The position numbers and the translations under genes were made by a program. A stretch of 12,150 nt of DNA from an uncultured bacterium. GTDB taxonomy: Bacteria; Bacillota_I; Bacilli_A; RF39; UBA660. The stretch is from assembly GCA_905215145.1 (NCBI GenBank), contig CAJMOW010000030.1, positions 1 through 12,150 on the forward strand. Reading direction: 5' to 3'. Of this stretch, positions 1 through 4,879 are shown one piece after another. Position 1 is the first letter of the stretch, and each line of letters begins with the position of its first letter. Below the pieces are notes generated by a model. That model was not told where the DNA came from. It saw nothing but the letters and a program-made list of their open reading frames with translations, and ran no database searches.

Positions 1-902
1 GTATAAGCTTTACTTGCACAAACAAAACCTAATTGATATTGGTCAAAATTATTAAAATTATTAAAATTTAAATTTATAGCAAAAGTAGTATTAGATATTT
101 CAGAATTATTACTAAATCCATCATAGCATCCTGTACCAAATGCGTCCATAGGAACTGCACTATGACCATCAAAATCATCTACATTATATAAATCTAATTC
201 AGCAGCATTTCTTCCAACTCTATATTGATAAAAACAATATCTAAATATTTGTTGTCTATAAATATCATCAACAAATATAGGATAACCAAAATTATACCAT
301 TGTGTATAATCAGTTTTATTTATTTTAAATCTAATATATAAATATGTCCAACCTTTATAACAAGAACCTTTAACATAATAATGACTTTCAATAGAAGGCA
401 ATTTAACTTCTGGAATAATTGAAGAAATTTCATCTTTAAATTGATTATTATCTATATTAGTATCATTAAATTTTCCTAAATTAAATACTCGTAAAGGCTC
501 ATCAGTATTAGTATTATATAGCGATATTGCTATTATTAAATCATTATTTACATTATAAGTAAAAGTGCCTTTAATTTTATTTATATTATTTAATAAACGT
601 CCATTATATATAATTTTACATTTGTTTTCTTTTTCATTATAACGAGCAATGACACTTGTTCCTTGCCCACTTGCAAATATTATTATTTCATCATTACAAG
701 GTATTGCTCCTATTATACTATGGCCACTTCCACCAAATTCATTATTAAGCGTATTATATATAATTTCATTTCGTTTTAAATCCTCTTCATTACTAATTAA
801 AGTTAAATCGTTAGTAACTTTTACATTAGTAGCATTAACTAAAGATAATGAATCACAATCTTTAGGATGTTTATTTAAACTTAATTTAGGAGTAATATTC
901 AT
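1..902 (-). CDS. Tail stabilisation ('muzzle') protein, crAss-like, N-terminal part (runs off left edge)
   Basis: I translated this frame by hand. It is open from an ATG at 902-900 to base 1, about 300 codons, with no stop, so the 3' end lies outside the window. The protein opens MNITPKLSLNKHPKDCDSLS, followed by LVNATNVKVTNDLTLISNEED, and later has GAIPCNDEIIIFASG (about 70 residues in), DLIIAIS, KGWTYLYIRFKINKTDYTQW and YNFGYPIFVDD. I recognise this as the N-terminus of the large crAss-like tail stabilisation protein, called the muzzle in the phiCrAss001 virion structure, which forms the distal end of the short tail. The start is firm: its ATG overlaps the stop of the upstream ring-type gene as TAATG, a translational coupling arrangement. 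Placement directly after ring genes is the usual crAss order. The family is normally much longer than 300 residues, which fits truncation by the window edge. Confidence in the gene is very high; the family call rests on remembered motifs. Confidence 0.88.
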   Translation of the reverse strand, partial: MNITPKLSLNKHPKDCDSLSLVNATNVKVTNDLTLISNEEDLKRNEIIYNTLNNEFGGSGHSIIGAIPCNDEIIIFASGQGTSVIARYNEKENKCKIIYNGRLLNNINKIKGTFTYNVNNDLIIAISLYNTNTDEPLRVFNLGKFNDTNIDNNQFKDEISSIIPEVKLPSIESHYYVKGSCYKGWTYLYIRFKINKTDYTQWYNFGYPIFVDDIYRQQIFRYCFYQYRVGRNAAELDLYNVDDFDGHSAVPMDAFGTGCYDGFSNNSEISNTTFAINLNFNNFNNFDQYQLGFVCASKAY

Positions 903-1720
903 TAGCTTTTAGGCATAAAAGTAAAATTATAAAAATATGATCTCCAAGCATTAGTATTAGAAATATCTAATTGTTTATCTAATACAATAGAAGTTTTAAC
1001 TTTAGGCTTTAAACTAATCCAATTTACATAAGGATTTATTGCTGGATTATTACCTTGAAGAGTAAGAACAGGATGTTTATATCCTCTCAATAGCATTTTA
1101 TACATACAATAAGAAGCAATAGCTTCTATAAGATTTCCATTATCAGGAATAACAGGTAAATCACATTTAAAATAATCACTATAATAAGTTTCTAATTCAA
1201 TATTTTCTATAATAATTTTATCAGTATCAAATGATAATTCTATTTTATTATCTCCTATTATAACATAATTTTTATTAATATTAACTAAATTAGAACTAAT
1301 ATCTTTAATTATATGTCTATCTTCAAATTTAGGAGAATTAGTATATTCAGCTAATTCATTAGGAGCATATTTAGCTGAATTATTAATATTAATACTAACT
1401 GTATCAGAAATAGCTTTTTGATTTTCCCCCGTAAAGGAAGAACAACAGCGATTATTCTTACTATCTAATTTATTTATTTTACAACCATTACTATCATAAA
1501 CAGCAAATCCTTGCTCTGAAATAGGGCAAGGAGATATAGCTATTCTTTCATTAACAGAAAGAGTTCTTTGTTTTTTAATAGTATTAAATACTTTTAATTG
1601 AGCCATAGCGTCAATAGTCCACGCTGCAACACGAGGTATCCAATCACTATTATCAGGATTGAAATCGTTTTCTATTTTTGCTATTATGCGCTCCAAGTTC
1701 GTATTCATGTTGACTTTCAT
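902..1720 (-). CDS. Tail ring protein (tail-tubular/connector type), crAss-like
   Basis: This 272-residue protein contains NPDNSDWIPRVAAWTIDAM (residues 21-39), a conserved N-terminal segment of crAss-like ring proteins, and a helical LIEAIASYCMYKMLLRGYKH stretch (197-216). I infer the role of the tail tubular proteins (T7 gp11 / P22 gp4 type): a ring of the short tail below the portal. A cysteine-containing segment (CPISEQGFAVYDSNGC, 65-80, then RCC at 91-93) and a charged middle region lie between. The start is uncertain between M1 (1720) and M5 (1708); the second gives MNTNLERIIAKIENDF, which resembles what I remember of relatives. Either start lies inside the preceding gene, overlapping by 68 or 56 nt. 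The stop overlaps the muzzle ATG (TAATG). Codons 95-100 carry one copy of an exact 19-nt repeat also found inverted at 7823-7841. The exact ring number cannot be assigned from sequence reading alone. Confidence 0.8.
   Translation of the reverse strand: MKVNMNTNLERIIAKIENDFNPDNSDWIPRVAAWTIDAMAQLKVFNTIKKQRTLSVNERIAISPCPISEQGFAVYDSNGCKINKLDSKNNRCCSSFTGENQKAISDTVSININNSAKYAPNELAEYTNSPKFEDRHIIKDISSNLVNINKNYVIIGDNKIELSFDTDKIIIENIELETYYSDYFKCDLPVIPDNGNLIEAIASYCMYKMLLRGYKHPVLTLQGNNPAINPYVNWISLKPKVKTSIVLDKQLDISNTNAWRSYFYNFTFMPKS
1421..1439 (+). repeat. 19-nt exact repeat, copy A (inverted relative to copy B)
   Basis: The plus strand reads ATTTTCCCCCGTAAAGGAA. It is identical to the reverse complement of 7823-7841. 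It lies inside the ring-type gene, where its complement encodes part of SSFTGEN. It holds the only run of five C on the plus strand that I found in this AT-rich window. Confidence 0.85.
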
Positions 1721-2609
1721 TTCTTATAAATTTAACATAATCTTCTGGAAAACGATAAAGAAGAACATTTATTTTCTTATTTAAAGATAAAGGTAAATAA
1801 TAAATATTATCACGAGTATCACACATATTTGCTAATTCTTGTTCACTATAATGTTTAATATCTCTTTTAGCATACATAGTACATTCAAAATCAATTTCTT
1901 TATTAACAATAATTTTACTATTTATAAAAGTAATTTTATGAATACTTGTTAAATTTTTAAATATTCTATAATCTACTCCATCATATTTTATTCCGCGAGC
2001 GCTATACCAAGCAGCTTCTAATTCATTATAAACTTTAACACCTTCTTTAATTAACTTTTCCTTATTTCTTTTAGTAGCCATCCAATCTACAACTGTTTTA
2101 GGATTGACATTTTTAAATATACTAACAATTAAATCCCCTGTACCATGAGCATAATTATAGGCATATCCTTGTAAAACACATTTATGAACAGTATAATAAT
2201 AATCTCTTAAATAATTTAAATATTGTTTATAATTAATATTTTTTTGTTTAGTATATAATTCAAAAGCTATTCTACTATTATAACATTTTTTAAGTACTAC
2301 ACAATATTTAACTATTTGCAATAAAACAATTCGTTCCTCTCCACTTTCGTATTTTTCTAATAACTTTTTAGCAATATTATATAAATCTTCGGATTTGTTA
2401 TAAACTTTATTTACCCATTCAGATTCATATTTATCTAAATCAATATTAAAAGTATTTTTAATATATTCTTTCTTTTCTGTTAAATACGCATAAGTATTAT
2501 CTCTAACAGTACGAGAAGTTTCTAAACTTCTTGCAGCTTCTTTAGCATTTATTTTAGATTTTCCAATAAATGTATAAAAATGTTCTTGATTACTAATATC
2601 TGGTTTCAT
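1653..2609 (-). CDS. Uncharacterised crAss-like virion-module protein, probably structural
   Basis: The protein has 318 residues. The first 200 or so look mainly helical and charged: INAKEAARSLETSRTV at 20-35, then a long helical run around 70-145 rich in Lys, Tyr and Leu. A small conserved-looking knot, AYNYAHGTGDLIVSIFKN, sits at 150-167. The last third looks beta-rich (ITFINSKIIVNKEIDFECTMYAKRD, 226-250; YLPLSLNKKINVLLYRF, 271-287). I do not recognise a catalytic motif and do not assign an activity. Its position between two ring-type genes, 6 nt after one and overlapping the other by up to 68 nt, suggests another tail or connector component. The last 21 residues (about 298-318) lie in the overlap and are polar and basic, like a flexible tail. 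It ends in TGA, evidence that TGA is a true stop in this phage. No Shine-Dalgarno sequence precedes the ATG. Confidence 0.7.
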   Translation of the reverse strand: MKPDISNQEHFYTFIGKSKINAKEAARSLETSRTVRDNTYAYLTEKKEYIKNTFNIDLDKYESEWVNKVYNKSEDLYNIAKKLLEKYESGEERIVLLQIVKYCVVLKKCYNSRIAFELYTKQKNINYKQYLNYLRDYYYTVHKCVLQGYAYNYAHGTGDLIVSIFKNVNPKTVVDWMATKRNKEKLIKEGVKVYNELEAAWYSARGIKYDGVDYRIFKNLTSIHKITFINSKIIVNKEIDFECTMYAKRDIKHYSEQELANMCDTRDNIYYLPLSLNKKINVLLYRFPEDYVKFIRNESQHEYELGAHNSKNRKRFQS

Positions 2610-2615
2610 ATTATA

Positions 2616-3305
2616 TTAACCGTTTAATTTATTAGGAACAGAAATTGTATTATCTTCTCTTGGTATTTCTAAATGAAGTCTTTGAAGAACCATATCTTTA
2701 ATAGGCCCTATAAGATCTTCGGGTAATAAAAATTCATTATCATCTATAAAAGGATCATTAATATCAATTTTTCCATCAACAGTTTCAGTTTCTATAATAT
2801 GAGGATATTCAAATATACTTTCAATTACTATTTTATTAATACCTGAAAATTCTGTATTAGGATTTATATAAATATAAATATATTCATTAATATAATCATA
2901 AGCAATAGTATTACACATACCAGGAAGATATTTATTAAATCTAACGCTTGCCTCTTTAGTAAAAGGTATTTCATAAACATTAACACTTCCTAATGTTCTA
3001 ACAGAATGAAAAGGTAAATTAATAGGTAATCTTGTAGGACGAGGTACTTTTTGAGAAGTTCTTTTTATTAAAGGAAGTTTAAGGTCTTTAGCTTCTTCAA
3101 TATCTCCATCAGGAATATCTATTAAAGTAGCAACAAATTTTTGTTGTAAAACTTTATCAGAAATAGAATGATTATTATAACTTTTTCTAATAAGTTCATT
3201 TCTATAATGTATAATTTCTTGCCTAATAGAACGACGAAGAGGAACATTATTTGGAGCTTGCGCAATATGAGCAATCTCTGAAACAAGTTGATTAATAGAT
3301 GACAT
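2616..3305 (-). CDS. Tail ring/connector protein, crAss-like
   Basis: With the ATG at 3305-3303 the product has 229 residues and begins MSSINQLVSEIAHIAQAPNN. It has a helical N-terminal region (residues 1-60: LRRSIRQEIIHYRNELIRKS, then a helix to FVATLIDIP). The signature LIKRTSQKVPRPTRLP follows at 79-94, then PFHSVRTLGSVNVYEIPFT (99-117), a beta-rich core and an acidic C-terminus (IDINDPFIDDNEFLLPEDL, 180-198). I recognise the pattern 'IKRT..K.PRP.R...PF..V..LG' from crAss-like ring/connector virion proteins. An in-frame ATG at 3368 would add 21 residues (MQVIANNFYIFNRITNNNIYI). I reject it because it lies only about 20 nt beyond the terminator tail at 3400-3390, is not part of the family N-terminus as I remember it, and leaves no room for a promoter. 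It is the first gene after that terminator, so a promoter should lie at about 3310-3390, but I could not pick one with confidence. Confidence 0.78.
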   Translation of the reverse strand: MSSINQLVSEIAHIAQAPNNVPLRRSIRQEIIHYRNELIRKSYNNHSISDKVLQQKFVATLIDIPDGDIEEAKDLKLPLIKRTSQKVPRPTRLPINLPFHSVRTLGSVNVYEIPFTKEASVRFNKYLPGMCNTIAYDYINEYIYIYINPNTEFSGINKIVIESIFEYPHIIETETVDGKIDINDPFIDDNEFLLPEDLIGPIKDMVLQRLHLEIPREDNTISVPNKLNG

Positions 3306-3389
3306 AATATAAATATTATTATTAGTAATTCGATTAAATATATAAAAATTATTTGCAATTACTTGCATTTTAATAATATTTTTTTAACA

Positions 3390-3426
3390 GAAATAATAAA
3401 AGCGCCGATACAAATATATCGACGCT
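3390..3426 (-). terminator. Rho-independent terminator after the small-gene block
   Basis: On the minus strand AGCGTCGATA (3426-3417) pairs with TATCGGCGCT (3410-3401) around the 6-nt loop TATTTG, giving a 10-bp stem with one G.U pair. It is followed by TTTTATTATTT (3400-3390). This is one of the few GC-rich stems in a very AT-rich window. It lies 26 nt after the stop of the 98-residue gene. It separates the small genes from the ring/muzzle operon and implies that the latter has its own promoter or depends on read-through. Confidence 0.8.
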
Positions 3427-3451
3427 TACCAATAATAATAATCATATAATT

Positions 3452-3748
3452 TTAAATAGCTCTAAAATAATTCCAAACTTTTTCTATACCTGCATCTTCA
3501 TCTTCAAACCAATTAACAATAGCGCTTTCTATAATTTTATCTTTAATATTCTCTATATTATCTTCTCCAAACCATTCTTTATATAATTCTATATTATCGT
3601 GATATTGAGCATTAAGAGCAACATAAACATCCCAAAAAGTAATATTACTATTTATAGATTTAAATTTCTTATCATATAGTTTTCTAACGTCAATTGGAGT
3701 AAACATTGGAGAAGTAATTTTATTACCTTTATTATCAGTATGATACAT
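3452..3748 (-). CDS. Small conserved crAss-type hypothetical protein
   Basis: The product has 98 residues and starts at an ATG (3748-3746). The visible pattern is SPMFTPIDVRKLYDKKFKS, then NITFWDVYVALNAQYHDN, LYKEWFGEDN and KDKIIESAIVNWFEDEDAG, ending in a helix EKVWNYFRAI. It looks like a compact, mostly helical, acidic protein with conserved aromatic residues (FWD, EWFG, WF). I remember similar short 'FWD.YV.LN....N...Y..WF' proteins among the virion genes of crAss-like phages, where they are unnamed; I assign no function. It starts 23 nt after the stop of the Lys/Gly-rich peptide gene and is the last gene before the terminator at 3426-3390. The two small genes therefore probably share a short transcript. 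Confidence 0.75.
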   Translation of the reverse strand: MYHTDNKGNKITSPMFTPIDVRKLYDKKFKSINSNITFWDVYVALNAQYHDNIELYKEWFGEDNIENIKDKIIESAIVNWFEDEDAGIEKVWNYFRAI

Positions 3749-3771
3749 ATTATCTACTTGATAAATTGTTA

Positions 3772-3870
3772 TTATTTCTTTTTAGAACCACTTTTACCAC
3801 CTTTCTTAATATCACCAGAATAAGGTCCTGCTGTACCAACACCTTTTAAAGGTTTTCCTTTACCTGCCAT
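3772..3870 (-). CDS. 32-residue Lys/Gly-rich basic peptide
   Basis: This is a short ORF found by reading the minus strand: ATG at 3870-3868, TAA at 3774-3772, 32 residues. It begins MAGKGKPLKGVGTAGPYSGD and continues with IKKGGKSGSKKK. By count it has 10 Lys and 8 Gly, only two acidic-or-aromatic residues in the core (Y17, D20), and no Cys or Trp, so it is strongly basic and probably disordered. The coding case rests on four points: a complete ATG-to-TAA frame, a composition far from the Asn/Ile/Tyr-rich random translation of this DNA, tight spacing (23 nt) to the next gene, and a 9-nt upstream motif placed exactly as before the gene starting at 4822. I remember short Gly/Lys-rich 'G..GVGTAG..Y.GD..KKGGK'-type peptides in crAss-like genomes but cannot verify this here. 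A nucleic-acid or virion-interior role would fit the charge; that is inference. Confidence 0.68.
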   Translation of the reverse strand: MAGKGKPLKGVGTAGPYSGDIKKGGKSGSKKK

Positions 3871-3887
3871 AACTTTAATAATTTTAG

Positions 3888-3896
3888 GTTAAACAT
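3888..3896 (-). promoter_or_regulatory. Upstream motif ATGTTTAAC, 17 nt before the start at 3870
   Basis: The minus strand reads ATGTTTAAC followed by exactly 17 nt and the ATG of the 32-residue gene. The same 9 bases with the same 17-nt spacing precede the gene starting at 4822. This could be a transcript start or leader element, or a translation signal. The role is unknown; the conservation is what is seen. Confidence 0.4.
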
Positions 3897-3908
3897 CAAA
3901 TATCGTTA

Positions 3909-3939
3909 TAAATATAATAATTTATATTTAATAAACAAA
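3909..3939 (-). promoter_or_regulatory. Possible Bacteroidota-type promoter for the small-gene unit
   Basis: On the minus strand TTTG (3939-3936), 19 nt and TATATTTA (3916-3909) resemble the Bacteroides consensus (TTTG near -33, TAnnTTTG near -7), with only the last base of the -7 box differing. Transcription would begin near 3900, about 30 nt before the ATG at 3870, and end at the terminator at 3426-3390. In DNA this AT-rich such matches can occur by chance, so support comes mainly from position. Confidence 0.35.
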
Positions 3940-3949
3940 TATTTTATTA

Positions 3950-4297
3950 TTATTTTTTATTATTACTACTTTTGACTTTAATATACTTAAACCAAGCATA
4001 ATGTTTTCTTGTATCAATATAATTTAAATTATCATCATTATTATGAGCTTCTTCTTCAAAAGAAACATCATGATAAACATCATTTTGTTTTTTGTGAAAT
4101 AATCTAATGATTAAATATTCAATTCCATACCATAAATAAAAGAATATAAATAATAATTCTATCATTTGTTTAGTATGAATTTTTTCATGATTAATAGTTT
4201 TATCGCTTAAATTATCACCTTTATAAAAAACTATTCCACAAATATTAATTGCTTTATAATTTCCAAATGGAAACCATTTATTCTTTACTAATATCAT
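3950..4297 (-). CDS. Small HExxH-motif protein with membrane segment, possible metallopeptidase
   Basis: From the ATG at 4297-4295 the product has 115 residues and begins MILVKNKWFPFGNYKAINIC. An upstream in-frame TTG (4312) would add five residues and is less likely. Residues 37-41 are HEKIH, a zinc-binding HExxH motif, in the context TINHEKIHTKQMIELL. A hydrophobic segment follows (about 48-66), then a basic patch and SFEEEAH (79-85), whose glutamates could supply a third zinc ligand as in gluzincins. The layout (short beta start, HExxH helix, membrane helix, acidic helix, then a YAWFKY end) resembles small 'NHEKIHTKQM..E' proteins I recall from Bacteroidales and their phages. Activity is not shown. 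The gene overlaps the holin-like gene upstream by 20 nt, which suggests a coupled role, perhaps in lysis or envelope remodelling; that is inference. Confidence 0.75.
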   Translation of the reverse strand: MILVKNKWFPFGNYKAINICGIVFYKGDNLSDKTINHEKIHTKQMIELLFIFFYLWYGIEYLIIRLFHKKQNDVYHDVSFEEEAHNNDDNLNYIDTRKHYAWFKYIKVKSSNNKK

Positions 4298-4598
4298 TTT
4301 GTTTATAGCCAAGATTAAGTTTTATAATAATAGGACGTAAAATCCAACTCCAAATTAAAGGAGCGGCAATAGAGCTATTTATTAATTTAATAATATTTTC
4401 ATATTCATTAAAATAATAAATACAAAACATTATTATCATTGATATTGTAGTAATTATACGTTTAGCTAATACAGAAACAGGTTTAGGTCCGTTAAGACTA
4501 TCAAAAATTTTTATTAACCCATATGTAATAATATTGACCATTAAAATATAAACATAGTCAAAATTATCTATAATACTATTAATTATATTTTCTTCCAT
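4278..4598 (-). CDS. Holin-like small membrane protein
   Basis: The product has 106 residues. Hydrophobic segments lie at about 14-32 (DYVYILMVNIITYGLIKIF), 47-63 (RIITTISMIIMFCIYYF) and 68-92, with a polar loop DSLNGPKPVSVLAKR between the first two and a charged C-terminus (KQNDISKE). Size, two to three membrane spans and a charged tail are the general features of phage holins, which permeabilise the inner membrane at lysis. The neighbourhood supports this: it starts 2 nt after the TAG of the small coiled-coil gene and overlaps the HExxH gene by 20 nt. No endolysin with a recognisable muramidase or amidase motif lies in the window, so the lysis role is inferred from topology and context. It could instead be another small phage membrane protein. 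Confidence 0.65.
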   Translation of the reverse strand: MEENIINSIIDNFDYVYILMVNIITYGLIKIFDSLNGPKPVSVLAKRIITTISMIIMFCIYYFNEYENIIKLINSSIAAPLIWSWILRPIIIKLNLGYKQNDISKE

Positions 4599-4600
4599 AA

Positions 4601-4822
4601 CTATTTAGCTTCTAAAGCATCTAATCTGGACTTAATAGAAGAAATTTTAGAATTAATAGAAGAAATGCTACTATCTTGTTCAGAATTTTTAGATTTTATA
4701 GATGCAATTTCAGAATTAATAGTATTTATATTATCTTTATTAGTTTCAAAATAATTTATAAATACTCTCTTAATCCATTTTGGAACATCTAATTGAAAAA
4801 TAGCTTTAATTAAATCTTTCAT
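4601..4822 (-). CDS. Small coiled-coil protein
   Basis: The product has 73 residues. The first 25 or so form an amphipathic helix (MKDLIKAIFQLDVPKWIKRV). Residues 30-72 are a clear coiled coil, with hydrophobic residues at 3-4 spacing (I32, I35, I39, I42, then I53, I56, I60, I63, L67, L70) separated by Ser/Lys/Asn. Short helices of this kind often form trimers, and the first helix could sit at a membrane or in another protein. It lies between a fibre gene and the holin-like gene, so both a fibre accessory role and a spanin-like or lysis-regulatory role are possible; I cannot choose. No signal peptide or lipobox is visible. It ends in TAG, only 2 nt before the next ATG, which shows that TAG is a real stop here. 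The ATGTTTAAC motif precedes the start by 17 nt. Confidence 0.7.
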   Translation of the reverse strand: MKDLIKAIFQLDVPKWIKRVFINYFETNKDNINTINSEIASIKSKNSEQDSSISSINSKISSIKSRLDALEAK

Positions 4823-4839
4823 AATTGTAATTTTTATAA

Positions 4840-4848
4840 GTTAAACAT
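4840..4848 (-). promoter_or_regulatory. Upstream motif ATGTTTAAC, 17 nt before the start at 4822
   Basis: This is the first copy, in reading order, of the motif described at 3888-3896: the same nine bases, again exactly 17 nt before an ATG. It lies in the 57-nt gap after the fibre gene that ends at 4880. The flanking bases are AT-rich and not clearly conserved. Confidence 0.4.
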
Positions 4849-4879
4849 AATTATTTTAATTTGCTCCACCGCCACTACT

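Noticed and set aside
649..912. Plus-strand ORF of 87 codons
   Set aside because: It is antisense to the start of the muzzle gene, whose minus-strand frame gives recognisable crAss-like sequence; the plus frame gives a low-complexity product.
3122..3358. Minus-strand ORF of 78 codons with a hydrophobic product
   Set aside because: It lies in another frame entirely within the ring/connector gene; its Ile/Leu-rich content is what AT-rich codons give when read out of frame.
4310..4312. TTG as start codon of the HExxH protein
   Set aside because: An ATG five codons later gives MILVKNKWFPF, which starts directly at the conserved-looking segment.
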